Source: Thiohalobacter sp. (GTDB lineage Bacteria; Pseudomonadota; Gammaproteobacteria; Thiohalobacterales; Thiohalobacteraceae). Taken from it: a stretch of DNA of 64,000 nt. Position numbers and translations under genes: made by a program. Where the stretch lies: assembly GCF_027000115.1 (NCBI RefSeq), contig NZ_JALTON010000039.1, positions 62,001 through 126,000 of the forward strand, in the 5' to 3' direction. The notes under the pieces are model-generated. The model saw only the letters and a program-made list of their open reading frames with translations, had not been told where the DNA came from and did not search any database. Shown in pieces: positions 16,681 to 25,740 of this stretch. How positions within the stretch are numbered: position 1 is the stretch's first letter; every line of letters begins with the position of its first letter.

Positions 16681-17733
16681 TCACACCCCCTCGTCGAACA
16701 GCGGCAGCGGACGATCGCCCTCCACGCTGGCCTCCGGCGGTGTCAGCCCGAAGTGCAGATAGGCCTGACGTGTCGCCACCCGGCCGCGCGCGGTGCGCAT
16801 CATGAAGCCCTGCTGGATCAGGTAGGGCTCGATCACGTCCTCGATGGTGCCGCGCTCCTCGCCGATCGCCGCCGCAATGCTGTCGATGCCCACCGGACCG
16901 CCGTCGAACTTCTCGATCAGTGCGGCCAGCAGCTTGCGGTCCATGACGTCGAAGCCGTGACTGTCGACCTTGAGCAGGTCCATCGCCTGGCAGGCAATAT
17001 CGCCGTCCACGCGGCCCTGCGCCTTGATCTGTGCAAAGTCGCGCACCCGGCGCAGCAGCCGGTTGGCGATGCGCGGCGTGCCGCGGGACCGCCGGGCCAG
17101 CTCGGCGGCACCCTCGTTCGTCATCTCCAGCCCGACGATCGAGGCAGATCTTCGAATGATCGATGCAAGATCCTGGACGCTGTAGAACTCCAGCCGCTGC
17201 ACGATGCCGAAGCGGTCACGCAGGGGCGAGGTCAGCAGGCCGGCGCGGGTGGTCGCCCCCACCAGGGTGAAGGGCGGCAGGTCGAGCTTGATGGAACGCG
17301 CCGCCGGTCCCTCGCCGATGATGATGTCGAGCTGGTAGTCCTCCATGGCCGGGTACAGGACCTCCTCGACCACCGGACTCAGGCGATGGATCTCGTCGAC
17401 GAAGAGCACGTCGTGGGGCTCGAGGTTGGTCAGCAGCGCGGCCAGATCGCCGGGCTTCTCCAGCACCGGTCCCGAGGTGTGGCGCAGGCTGACCCCCATT
17501 TCGTTGGCAATGATGTGGGCCAGCGTGGTCTTGCCCAGCCCCGGGGGGCCGAAAATGAGGACATGGTCCAGCGCCTCGCCGCGCTCGCGGGCGGCACGGA
17601 TGAAGATGTCCATCTGTTCCCGCACCTGCGGCTGACCGGCATAGTCGGCGAGCTTGCGCGGACGCAGGGCCCGGTCGATGTGGGCCTCGTCGCCGGATTC
17701 GAGGTCGGGGGAGACGATGCGGTCCTGATCCAT
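16681..17733 (-). CDS. ruvB: Holliday junction branch-migration ATPase RuvB
   Basis: AAA+ hexameric motor that drives branch migration with RuvA. Walker A is [10 protein letters not shown] near residue 65, Walker B is LFVDEIH, sensor 1 lies in VGATTRAG, and the C-terminal winged helix contains [13 protein letters not shown]. 350 residues. It lies 4 bases after ruvA in a ruvC-ruvA-ruvB operon. Confidence 0.97.
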   Translation of the reverse strand: MDQDRIVSPDLESGDEAHIDRALRPRKLADYAGQPQVREQMDIFIRAARERGEALDHVLIFGPPGLGKTTLAHIIANEMGVSLRHTSGPVLEKPGDLAALLTNLEPHDVLFVDEIHRLSPVVEEVLYPAMEDYQLDIIIGEGPAARSIKLDLPPFTLVGATTRAGLLTSPLRDRFGIVQRLEFYSVQDLASIIRRSASIVGLEMTNEGAAELARRSRGTPRIANRLLRRVRDFAQIKAQGRVDGDIACQAMDLLKVDSHGFDVMDRKLLAALIEKFDGGPVGIDSIAAAIGEERGTIEDVIEPYLIQQGFMMRTARGRVATRQAYLHFGLTPPEASVEGDRPLPLFDEGV

Positions 17734-17737
17734 GCGC

Positions 17738-18343
17738 CTACTTTACCGCTGCCTGCAATGCCAGGCGAATGATCTCCTCGGCGGAACGGTCGGCGGTCTC
17801 GACACCGCGCACCATGCGGCTGGCCTCGGGCGGCCTGTAGCCCAGCGCGATGAGGGCGCTGACCGCTTCCTCCACCGGGCTGGCCGGCGCGGCGGGCGCG
17901 GCACCGGTGGGTGGCGGCAGGCTGGCGCCGGCGGTGGTGCCGGACTGGAGGCGGTCGCGCAGTTCCACCACCAGCCGCTCGGCGGTCTTCTTGCCGATGC
18001 CCGGGATGCGGGTCAGGGCCTGGCTGTCGCCTTCCTGGACGCAGCGCACGAAGTCCTCGGCGGACATGCCGGAAAGGATGGCCAGGCCCAGTCGCGGACC
18101 GACGCCGCTGGTGCGGATGAGTTCGCGGAACAGGTTGCGATCGCCGAGGCGCGCGAAGCCGTACAGGCTGTGGGCGTCCTCGCGCACCACCAGGTGGGTG
18201 TGCAGGGTGACCTCGGCGCCGGTCTCGGGGAGATCGTAGAAGGTGGTCATGGGCGCCTCGATCTCGTAGCCCACGCCCTGCACGTCGATCAGCAGCTGCG
18301 GCGGCTGCCGGACCAGCAGGCGGCCGCGGATGCGCCCGATCAC
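17738..18343 (-). CDS. ruvA: Holliday junction DNA-binding protein RuvA
   Basis: Tetrameric junction-binding subunit of RuvAB. The protein begins VIGRIRGRL with a GTG start preceded by GGAGGG. It has the OB-fold domain, helix-hairpin-helix segments ([32 protein letters not shown]) and, after an Ala/Pro linker, the C-terminal UBA-like domain that contacts RuvB. 201 residues. It overlaps ruvC by 4 bases. Confidence 0.96.
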   Translation of the reverse strand: MIGRIRGRLLVRQPPQLLIDVQGVGYEIEAPMTTFYDLPETGAEVTLHTHLVVREDAHSLYGFARLGDRNLFRELIRTSGVGPRLGLAILSGMSAEDFVRCVQEGDSQALTRIPGIGKKTAERLVVELRDRLQSGTTAGASLPPPTGAAPAAPASPVEEAVSALIALGYRPPEASRMVRGVETADRSAEEIIRLALQAAVK

Positions 18344-18843
18344 GACCGCCCTCCGGCGCGTCCGATGCGCGCCATGCTGCTGGCGGTATGGGCATGGCAC
18401 AGGGCCACGGCGAGGGCATCGGCGGCATCGGCCGGGACCGGCCCGCGCAGGCCGAGCAGGGCACGGATCATGTGCTGGATCTGGGCCTTGTCGGCAGCGC
18501 CGGTCCCGACCACGGCCTGCTTGATCTCGCGGGGGCTGTATTCGCTGACCGCCAGGCCGCGGGTGACGCCGGCGCAGATGGCCGCGCCCCGGGCCTGGCC
18601 GAGCTTGAGGGCCGAGGCGGCATTGCGCGCCATGAACACGTCCTCGATGGCCAGCACCGCGGGCTGGTGGGTCTCGACCACCTCCAGCACCCGGGCGAAG
18701 ATGCGCCCCAGCCGCTCCGGCAACTCGCCGGCGCCGACCGCGATCGCGCCGTGGGCGACATGGACGCTGCGCCGCCCGTCGCTGTCGATGACGCCGAAGC
18801 CGGTCACCCGGGAACCGGGGTCGATGCCGAGGATGCGGGTCAT
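18340..18843 (-). CDS. ruvC: Crossover junction endodeoxyribonuclease RuvC
   Basis: Holliday-junction resolvase. The first acidic residue is in [15 protein letters not shown], and further catalytic acids are in AIEDVF and the C-terminal [12 protein letters not shown]. The start was set at MTRILG, as in other RuvC proteins (167 residues). An ATG 7 codons upstream is also possible. Confidence 0.95.
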   Translation of the reverse strand: MTRILGIDPGSRVTGFGVIDSDGRRSVHVAHGAIAVGAGELPERLGRIFARVLEVVETHQPAVLAIEDVFMARNAASALKLGQARGAAICAGVTRGLAVSEYSPREIKQAVVGTGAADKAQIQHMIRALLGLRGPVPADAADALAVALCHAHTASSMARIGRAGGRS

Positions 18844-18899
18844 GCCGCTCATGCGGGGCATCATCTCACGCCGCGCGAAGCGGGGCGAGCCTCCCGGCC

Positions 18900-19652
18900 T
18901 CAGGCCATCGCCTCCAGCACCTCATCGGGGATGTCGGCGTTGGTGTAGACCTCCTGCACATCGTCGAGGTCCTCCAGCATCTCGATCAGGCGCATGACCT
19001 TCTCCGCGGTTTCGGCATCCACGGGGGCCAGCGTTCCAGCCCGCAGGGTGACCTCGGCGTTGTCGGGCTCTAGCCCCGCTCCGACCAGCGCGGTCCGGAC
19101 TGACTCGAAGTCCTCCGGCGCCGTGATCACGTCGATGGAACCGTCATCGTTGACCAGCACGTCTTCGGCACCGGCCTCCAGCGCGGCCTCCATGACCGTA
19201 TCCTCGTCGGTGCCGGCAGGGAAACTGATGATGCCGTTCTTGCTGAACAGGTAGGCGACCGAGCCGTCGGTCCCCAGGTTGCCGCCCATCTTGGTGAAGG
19301 CATGGCGCACCTCGGAAACGGTGCGATTGCGGTTGTCGGTCATGCAGTCGACCAGGATGGCCACGCCGCCCGGCCCGTAGCCCTCGTAGCGCACCTCCTC
19401 GTAGCTGGCCGCGTCGCCCAGCTCGCCGGCGCCGCGCTTTGCGGCCTTGTCGATGGTGTCCTTGGGCATGTTGGCGCCCAGCGCCTTGTCGACCGCCAGC
19501 CGCAGCCGCGGGTGGGCATTGGGATCGGAGGTCTTGCCCTCGCGGGCCGCCACCGTGATTTCACGAATAAGCTTGGTCCAGACCTTGGCCCGCTTCTTGT
19601 CGTTCGCGGCCTTCTTGTGCTTGATGTTCGCCCATTTGCTGTGTCCCGCCAT
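18900..19652 (-). CDS. yebC: YebC/PmpR-family transcription or translation regulator
   Basis: A 250-residue YebC/TACO1-family protein beginning [18 protein letters not shown], the family hallmark, with [21 protein letters not shown] in the middle. Members have been described as DNA-binding regulators and, more recently, as ribosome-associated factors easing translation of proline stretches. It sits upstream of ruvC as in many gammaproteobacteria. Confidence 0.95.
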   Translation of the reverse strand: MAGHSKWANIKHKKAANDKKRAKVWTKLIREITVAAREGKTSDPNAHPRLRLAVDKALGANMPKDTIDKAAKRGAGELGDAASYEEVRYEGYGPGGVAILVDCMTDNRNRTVSEVRHAFTKMGGNLGTDGSVAYLFSKNGIISFPAGTDEDTVMEAALEAGAEDVLVNDDGSIDVITAPEDFESVRTALVGAGLEPDNAEVTLRAGTLAPVDAETAEKVMRLIEMLEDLDDVQEVYTNADIPDEVLEAMA

Positions 19653-19702
19653 GACTGCCTCGCGCCTGACTGCCGGTAAATTGGCGGAATTCTAGCATGG
19701 GG

Positions 19703-19732
19703 GTGGGAGGCGTGAGGAGTGAGGCGTAGAGG
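19703..19732 (+). repeat. Degenerate GTGAGGC tandem repeat
   Basis: Three to four 7-base units (one exact GTGAGGC, others with one or two changes) upstream of yebC. It is the same family as at 14106, 54150 and 58066. Confidence 0.55.
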
Positions 19733-19768
19733 CAAGCCCGGGTGGGGCGGCGCGCACCCCGGGATTCC

Positions 19769-19817
19769 GGGCCGGACCGTAGGGCCCGGTCCGGCCCTGG
19801 CGCAACATGCCGGCTAG
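19769..19817 (-). repeat. Hairpin plus terminal fragment of the dispersed element at the FadL-like gene stop
   Basis: On the minus strand the FadL-like gene stops at TAG and runs into CCGGCATGTTGCGCCAGGGCCGG, a diverged copy of the element end (compare TAGCCCGCATATTGCACCAGG). It is followed by a 10-base-pair hairpin (arms 19769-19778 and 19788-19797). There is no T-run, so a terminator role is uncertain. Confidence 0.5.
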
Positions 19818-21256
19818 AAGCGATGGCTGTAGATGAACTGGAAGTTCCACTGCGCGTGGGTCGAGGTCACGGCCGGGATGGTGGCGCCGTTGCCGGGATT
19901 GGTTGCACTGATCCTGAGGCCGCGCTGGACCGAGACGTCGATCGACTGCAGGTCATTGAAGGCGTAACCGAAGCCGGCCGTCACGTGCTGTTCGATGATG
20001 GCCGGGAACAGGGCATTCAGGTACTGGTCGGGTACCGGATTGTCGGCGACGTTGATGCCCGCGCGCAGCGTGAGCTGGCGGTTCCAGGCATAGGCAGCGC
20101 CGAGCTGGTAGACGGTCTGGTCCTTCCAGCGCTGGTAGAGGGCGGCGTCTATGGTCTGGCCCGCGAAACCGGCGGCCAGCGGATTGGCCTGGCTGCCATC
20201 GGCGGTAAATACCATGCGGAAGGCCTGCATGGTATCGGCCCACGCGATGCGCTTGATGTCACCCACCAGCAGCAGCCGGTCGGTCGCCTGGAGGGCAGCG
20301 CCCAGACTCCAGGTCGCAGGCCACTGGAAGTCCTTGACGCTGAGCCTGCCCGTTACCGGAATGTCATAATTCTGTGAACCCGCGCCGAAATCTGCGGTAA
20401 CCCCCATCCGGACAACGGCCTGATCCGTGCTCATGTCTCCGAGGCGGGTTTCCGAATGATAGGAGGCGCCGAGGGTCAGGCGGTCATTGACACGGAAGGT
20501 CGCGCCAAGCTTGCCGGCATAGCCATAGCCACGCGCCTTGCCGGAAAAGCGGCTGCCGTTACTGAAGTCGAAATAGGCAAAGTTCAGCGCACTGATGGGC
20601 GCACCCGGCCCGGCCAGTGGCTGATACATGCCCGAGAAGGCGGTCACCAGGCTGCCCGATGCCGTCCCGCCCCTGCGCGTGGTGATGAGATCGCCGAATT
20701 GCGCCTCGCTCATCGCCATGCGGAGGTCCAGTCCCGCCCAGACGAAATCCAGGCTCGCGCCGAGGGACAGGCGATCTGTTGCCTGAAAGGCGATGGGCAG
20801 GATCACCCGACCGACCGACAGCTCGGTACGATTCTCCAGCCCGTAACCCATGCTCATGAAGCTGCCATCGCCGTATTCGGTGCCCATGCCCCCCTGACCG
20901 TACAACCCCAGGCCGAGGGTCACGCCATCGCGCTTGCGCACGAATCCTGCGGCGGGCATCCAGTAGGCGGTGCCGCCGGAGTTGGCGGTCTGGCCGCCGG
21001 CGGCGGCATCGACATCGGGACCCAGAAAACCGAAGAACACGTCCAGCCGGCTGCCCTCTTCCATCAGGCCGAGGGTGGCGACGTTGTTCATCATGGCGGC
21101 GGTGCCGTTGTCATAGCCCATGGAGGCACCGCCCATCGCGGTGGCGATGGGGCCGTAGCCCTCCATGTTCATGCCGTTGGTGGCATGGGCGGAAAGGGGC
21201 AGGAGGGTGAGGAGCGCAGCGGACAGGGCCGCGCGGCGCGCGTTGATCTTCGTCAT
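19814..21256 (-). CDS. OmpP1/FadL-family outer-membrane transport protein
   Basis: A 480-residue outer-membrane beta-barrel of the FadL family, which takes up long-chain fatty acids or other hydrophobic compounds. The signal peptide ends SAHA and the mature protein starts TNGMNMEGYGPIATAMGGAS, the N-terminal hatch sequence of the family. The C-terminus FIYSHRF ends in phenylalanine as BAM substrates do. GGAGAAACG precedes the ATG. The substrate cannot be judged. The TAG stop lies in a degenerate repeat end. Confidence 0.88.
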   Translation of the reverse strand: MTKINARRAALSAALLTLLPLSAHATNGMNMEGYGPIATAMGGASMGYDNGTAAMMNNVATLGLMEEGSRLDVFFGFLGPDVDAAAGGQTANSGGTAYWMPAAGFVRKRDGVTLGLGLYGQGGMGTEYGDGSFMSMGYGLENRTELSVGRVILPIAFQATDRLSLGASLDFVWAGLDLRMAMSEAQFGDLITTRRGGTASGSLVTAFSGMYQPLAGPGAPISALNFAYFDFSNGSRFSGKARGYGYAGKLGATFRVNDRLTLGASYHSETRLGDMSTDQAVVRMGVTADFGAGSQNYDIPVTGRLSVKDFQWPATWSLGAALQATDRLLLVGDIKRIAWADTMQAFRMVFTADGSQANPLAAGFAGQTIDAALYQRWKDQTVYQLGAAYAWNRQLTLRAGINVADNPVPDQYLNALFPAIIEQHVTAGFGYAFNDLQSIDVSVQRGLRISATNPGNGATIPAVTSTHAQWNFQFIYSHRF

Positions 21257-21459
21257 TTTTTCGTTTCTCCAGATGGCCTCTGCTCCGAGGCACGACAGCT
21301 TCCGTAACGGGACACCGCATGGCGGCCCCCCGTTGATCGGCCATCATGGCGCGGGCTTGAGAGCCCACGTGCGGTTCAGGGTTTCAGGGCATGGATCTGG
21401 CAGGCATGCACGTGGACCCGCGAGCAGTCCGCATCGGTCGACCCACGCGTAATTCCGTA

Positions 21460-22560
21460 TCAGGGAGAGACTTCCAGCATGCGCTCGAGTGCGATGCGGG
21501 CCTGCTCGGCCTCGGCCTCGGGGACCTGGATGCGGTTGACCACCTGCCCTTCGACCAGGTTCTCCAGTGTCCAGGCCAGGTGCTGGGGATCGATGCGGAA
21601 CATGGTCGAGCACATGCATACCATCGGCGACATGAAATGTACCTGCTTGCCCTCGGCCTTGTGACGCTCGTGCAGCCGGTTCACCAGGTTCAGCTCGGTA
21701 CCGACCAGCCAGCGGGTGCCGGGGGCGCTCTCGGCGATGGTACGGATGATGTACTCGGTGGAGCCCACGTAGTCCGACTTCCGGCACACCTCGAAGCTGC
21801 ATTCGGGGTGCGAGATGACCTTGCCCTCGGGATACTTGGCCCGGAAGGCATCGATGTGCTCGGGGCGGAACATCTGGTGCACGGAGCAGAAGCCCTTCCA
21901 GAGAATGATGCGCGCCTTGCGGATCTGCTCCGGCGTCAGCCCCCCCATGGGCTGGTCGAAGTCCCACTCCACCATTTCCTCGAGCGGGATGCCCATGCCG
22001 TAGCCGGTATTGCGGCCGAGGTGCTGGTCGGGGAAGAACAGCACCTTCTCGCGGCGACCGAAGGCCCACTCCAGCACGTGGCGGGCATTGGTGGAGGTGC
22101 AGACGATGCCACCATGGCGGCCGCAGAAGGCCTTCAGATCGGCGGCGGAATTGATGTAGGTGACGGGCGTGATCTGCTCGTCGGGGTCGAGCACCTCGCT
22201 CAGCTCGCGCCAGGCCCGCTCCACCTTGGCCAGGTTGGCCATGTCGGCCATGGAACAGCCGGCGGCCATGTCGGGCAGGATGGACACCTGGTCGGGCCGC
22301 GACAGGATGTCGGCCACCTCGGCCATGAAGTGCACGCCGCAGAACACGATGAACTCGGCATTGGAGCTGGCGGCCAGCCGCGACAGTTTCAGCGAATCGC
22401 CCGAGTAGTCGGCATGCCGGAACACCTCCTCGCGCTGGTAGTGATGCCCGAGGATGACCACTCGGTCGCCGAGCTGCTCGCGGGCGGCGACGATGCGCGC
22501 CTCGCACTCGGCGTCGTCGAGCTTCACATAGGGTTGCAGGGCGATGGCGGTGGCGGACAT
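21460..22560 (-). CDS. nadA: Quinolinate synthase NadA
   Basis: Iron-sulfur enzyme condensing iminoaspartate with dihydroxyacetone phosphate to quinolinate in NAD synthesis. It has 366 residues with the substrate-binding LGHHYQREEV near residue 43. Cluster cysteines are in FCGVHFMAE, CTSTNARH and the C-terminal MCMCSTMFRI. GGAGAGAACC precedes the chosen ATG; an in-frame GTG four codons earlier is less likely. It stands alone between the FadL-like gene and nudB. Confidence 0.96.
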   Translation of the reverse strand: MSATAIALQPYVKLDDAECEARIVAAREQLGDRVVILGHHYQREEVFRHADYSGDSLKLSRLAASSNAEFIVFCGVHFMAEVADILSRPDQVSILPDMAAGCSMADMANLAKVERAWRELSEVLDPDEQITPVTYINSAADLKAFCGRHGGIVCTSTNARHVLEWAFGRREKVLFFPDQHLGRNTGYGMGIPLEEMVEWDFDQPMGGLTPEQIRKARIILWKGFCSVHQMFRPEHIDAFRAKYPEGKVISHPECSFEVCRKSDYVGSTEYIIRTIAESAPGTRWLVGTELNLVNRLHERHKAEGKQVHFMSPMVCMCSTMFRIDPQHLAWTLENLVEGQVVNRIQVPEAEAEQARIALERMLEVSP

Positions 22561-22632
22561 GGTTCTCTCCACTGCGGCCGGCGGGAAACGGCCACCAATA
22601 TATCGGACCGGCGCCGGGGCGGCAGTATTCCT

Positions 22633-23070
22633 TTATGAATAGCCGCCTACGTAATTGAGGATAGCCTGCCGATTGGTCTGGGAGGCTACCCGGCGTGCCG
22701 CCTCGTCGGCGGGAAACCACTGATACGTATGGTGTTCCCGGGGATCGATTTCAACGGGGATCGGCGCCGGAAGTTCGACGCGAAACAGGTGTTCCAGGTT
22801 TTCCGACACGTCCGGCGCATAGCGCGCACGCCAGGCAGGGTGGATGGGAAAGGCCGTGGATTGTCGGCAGTCCTCGATCCGGGGCGGTGCGAGCCCGGTT
22901 TCCTCGCGCAGTTCCCGCAGCGCGGCCTCGAGCGGCGTCTCGCTCCACTCCAGGCTTCCGGTGACCGACTGCCAGTAGCCGCGCGGCTCGCGCCGCTCCA
23001 GCAGCAGCACCTGCCCGCCGGCGTGCACCAGCACCAATACCGATTCGGGCCGCTTCCAGGGCGGCACCAT
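22633..23070 (-). CDS. nudB: Dihydroneopterin triphosphate pyrophosphohydrolase NudB
   Basis: Nudix hydrolase of 145 residues. The Nudix box starts at GSLEWSETPLEAALRE and continues LREETGL, matching GX5EX7REUXEEXGU. Adjacency to aspS is the classic nudB context and supports a role in folate synthesis (removal of pyrophosphate from dihydroneopterin triphosphate). It lies 6 bases after aspS. Confidence 0.92.
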   Translation of the reverse strand: MVPPWKRPESVLVLVHAGGQVLLLERREPRGYWQSVTGSLEWSETPLEAALRELREETGLAPPRIEDCRQSTAFPIHPAWRARYAPDVSENLEHLFRVELPAPIPVEIDPREHHTYQWFPADEAARRVASQTNRQAILNYVGGYS

Positions 23071-23076
23071 GATCTC

Positions 23077-24870
23077 TCAGTCTCCGGCTGCGCTCTCGGC
23101 GGCCCGGGGCTTGCGCAGGCGCAGGCCCAGCTCGCGCAGCTGGGCGTCAGAGGCCGGCGACGGGGCGTGGGTCAGCGGACAGGCGGCGCTCTGGGTCTTG
23201 GGGAAGGCCATCACGTCGCGGATGGACGGCGCGCCGGCCATCAGCATCACCAGCCGGTCCAGCCCGAAGGCCAGCCCCCCGTGTGGCGGGCAACCGTAAC
23301 GGAGCGCATCGAGCAGGAAGCCGAACTTGTCCCGCGCCTCTTCCTCGCCAATGCCGAGCTGGCGCAGCACCTCGACCTGGACCTGGTGACGGTAGATACG
23401 CATGGAACCGCCGCCGACCTCGGTACCGTTGAGTACCATGTCGTAGGCACGTGACCGGCAATTGCCCGGGTCCGAGGCCAGGCGCTCGATGTCCTCCTCG
23501 CGCGGGGCGGTGAAGGGATGGTGCAGCGAGAACCAGCGGCCCTCCTTCTCGTCCCACTCGAACATCGGGAAGTCGACCACCCACAGCGGCCGCCAGCCAT
23601 GCTCGACCATGCCCAGATCGTGACCCAGCTGAACGCGCAATGCGCCCAGCGATTCGTTGACCACGGTCGCCGAATCGGCACCAAAGAAGATCAGGTCGCC
23701 GTCCCCGGCACCGGTGCGTTCGATAATGCCGCTCACTGCCTCGTCGGGCAGGAACTTGAGGATGGGCGACTGCAGCCCCTCGCGTCCCTTCGCGACCTCG
23801 TTGACCTTGATGTAGGCGAGGCCCTTGGCACCATAGCGCGCAACGAATTTGGTGTACTCGTCGATTTCCTTGCGCGTCAGGCGGCCGCCACCCGGCACGC
23901 GCAGGGCCGCGACCCGCCCGCGCGCATCCTTCGCCGGGCCGGAAAACACCTTGAACTCCACGTCCTGCATCAGGTCGCCGACATCCGCCAGCTCCAGCGG
24001 AATGCGCAGATCCGGCCGGTCGGAACCGAACCGCCGCACGGCCTCGGCGTGGGTCATGCGCGGGAAGGGGTCGGGCAGCGCGACCTCCAGCACCTCGGCG
24101 AACAGCTCGCGAATCATGGCCTCCATCAGGCCCATGATCTCGTCCTCGTCGAGGAAGCTGGTCTCGATGTCGAGCTGGGTGAACTCGGGCTGACGGTCGG
24201 CGCGCAGGTCCTCGTCGCGGAAGCAGCGCACGATCTGGTAGTAGCGATCGATGCCGCTCATCATCAGCAGCTGCTTGAACAGTTGCGGCGACTGCGGCAG
24301 GGCGTAGAAATGGCCCGGATGCACCCGGCTGGGGACCAGGTAGTCTCGCGCGCCCTCGGGGGTGGTGCGCGTGAGCATGGGGGTTTCCATGTCCATGAAG
24401 CCTTCCCGGTCGAGGAAGGCGCGCAGGCGGCGGGTGACCTCGGAGCGCAGCCGCATGCGTTCGAACATCTCCGGCCGGCGCAGGTCGATGTAGCGATGGC
24501 GCAGGCGCAGCTCCTCGCTGACCTCGTCCTCATCGACCTGGAAGGGTGGCGTCTCGGCGACGTTGAGGATCTCCAGTCCGGTGCCCAGCACCTCGATCTG
24601 GCCGGTGGCCATGTCCGGGTTCTCGGTTCCCTCGGGACGCCGGCGCACCCGACCCCGGACCCTGAGCACGTACTCGCTGCGCACCCGCTCCGCCTGGGCA
24701 AAGGCCTCCGGGGTATCCGGGTCGTAGACCACCTGCACGATGCCGCTGCGGTCGCGCAGGTCGAGAAAGATGACGCCACCGTGGTCGCGGCGCCGGTGCG
24801 CCCAGCCGCAGACGCTGACCTCGGCGTCGATGTGCGCCTCGTTCAGTTCTCCGCAGTAGTGCGTGCGCAT
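23077..24870 (-). CDS. aspS: Aspartyl-tRNA synthetase
   Basis: Class II aminoacyl-tRNA synthetase of 597 residues. It has an N-terminal OB-fold anticodon domain ([20 protein letters not shown]), catalytic motif 2 ([20 protein letters not shown]), a GAD insertion domain and motif 3 ([13 protein letters not shown]). The start MRTHYCGEL equals the family start and is preferred to the frame opening three codons earlier. An FmdB-like gene lies 151 bases upstream in the same direction. Confidence 0.97.
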   Translation of the reverse strand: MRTHYCGELNEAHIDAEVSVCGWAHRRRDHGGVIFLDLRDRSGIVQVVYDPDTPEAFAQAERVRSEYVLRVRGRVRRRPEGTENPDMATGQIEVLGTGLEILNVAETPPFQVDEDEVSEELRLRHRYIDLRRPEMFERMRLRSEVTRRLRAFLDREGFMDMETPMLTRTTPEGARDYLVPSRVHPGHFYALPQSPQLFKQLLMMSGIDRYYQIVRCFRDEDLRADRQPEFTQLDIETSFLDEDEIMGLMEAMIRELFAEVLEVALPDPFPRMTHAEAVRRFGSDRPDLRIPLELADVGDLMQDVEFKVFSGPAKDARGRVAALRVPGGGRLTRKEIDEYTKFVARYGAKGLAYIKVNEVAKGREGLQSPILKFLPDEAVSGIIERTGAGDGDLIFFGADSATVVNESLGALRVQLGHDLGMVEHGWRPLWVVDFPMFEWDEKEGRWFSLHHPFTAPREEDIERLASDPGNCRSRAYDMVLNGTEVGGGSMRIYRHQVQVEVLRQLGIGEEEARDKFGFLLDALRYGCPPHGGLAFGLDRLVMLMAGAPSIRDVMAFPKTQSAACPLTHAPSPASDAQLRELGLRLRKPRAAESAAGD

Positions 24871-25021
24871 GGAACCCATGGGAAGCCCTCAAGACGTACG
24901 GGAAAGGCGGGAATGGTACGGGCTGCGCACAGGCCACGCAACCGCGGACAGGGCCCCGAAACCAAGCGCGGCGGGCGCCTTGGCCAGGCTGCCCGCCGCC
25001 GACAGGTGCCGGAAGGGAAGA

Positions 25022-25303
25022 TCAGTGGCAGCCGCAGCTGCCGGAGCCGCAGCCGCCGGAGCCGCCGCTGTCCTTGCTGGCGCTGCCGGCGCTGTCGCTC
25101 TGGGCGACGTTCTTCTTCGAGCCGGACTTGAAGTCGGTCTCGTACCAGCCGCCGCCCTTCAGCCGGAAACCGGCCGCCGAGATCTTCTTCTGCAGGCTGG
25201 CCTCGCCGCACTCCGGGCAATCGGTCAGGGGCGGATCACTGATCTTCTGGAGGCTTTCCAGTTCATGACCACACTGGTTGCACTGATATTCATAGATCGG
25301 CAT
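25022..25303 (-). CDS. FmdB-like zinc-ribbon protein
   Basis: A 93-residue small protein with the FmdB/CxxC-CxxC regulatory-type zinc ribbon: MPIYEYQCNQCGHE and TDCPECGE. A low-complexity Ser/Gly tail ends in several cysteines and a histidine (GGCGSGSCGCH), possibly a metal-binding tail. Such genes are often found beside aspS. No specific function is established. Confidence 0.85.
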   Translation of the reverse strand: MPIYEYQCNQCGHELESLQKISDPPLTDCPECGEASLQKKISAAGFRLKGGGWYETDFKSGSKKNVAQSDSAGSASKDSGGSGGCGSGSCGCH

Positions 25304-25356
25304 GTCACACCACCATAAATCATAGGGTTATGCCCACATGGGCGAATATGGTGCCC

Positions 25357-25380
25357 AAAATGGGGGCTACAGCCCCAAAA
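25357..25380 (-). terminator. Possible terminator after the small conserved protein
   Basis: A short GC-rich hairpin (GGGGCT/AGCCCC) followed on the minus strand by CATTTT. It lies immediately downstream of the 91-residue gene. The loop is very tight, so the call is weak. Confidence 0.35.
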
Positions 25381-25381
25381 G

Positions 25382-25657
25382 TCAATTGGACGAGCCCAGG
25401 CCCAGGTCGATCCGGTCCTCGGCGGTATCATCGAAATGGCGCACCGCCTCGATGGCGCGCACCAGTTCCCGGTGCTCGCTCTCGTCCATGCCGAACTTCA
25501 CGAACCGTTCCGCCACGCGGAAAACGCGGTCGAGCAGTTCATGGCGGCCGGCCAGATAGATCAGCGACCGGGCCACGAACTCCGGATCCTCGTCGGCCTC
25601 GCGCAGGCGTTCAGCGGCGGCCAGGGCCGTTTCGAGTTGCGTCTTGTTGGGCTTCAT
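25382..25657 (-). CDS. Small conserved protein of unknown function
   Basis: A 91-residue acidic, mostly helical protein (MKPNKTQLETALAAAERL...). The start has a good GGGAGAGG site. It contains no cysteine, signal peptide or membrane segment. I do not recognise a named family. It is divergent from the ABC transporter with an 83-base gap, so the two may share a control region. Confidence 0.7.
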   Translation of the reverse strand: MKPNKTQLETALAAAERLREADEDPEFVARSLIYLAGRHELLDRVFRVAERFVKFGMDESEHRELVRAIEAVRHFDDTAEDRIDLGLGSSN

Positions 25658-25740
25658 GGGCTTGCCTCTCCCTTCGGGTTGCCGTCCCGCCGGCGAACTG
25701 TGGGACAATTCTCCCCCTTTTCAGCGACCGGAATACACCC

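Noticed and set aside
24968-24999. GC-rich hairpin between the FmdB-like gene and aspS as a terminator.
   Set aside because: A 9-base stem is visible, but it has no T-run and lies between two same-strand genes that are likely to be co-transcribed.
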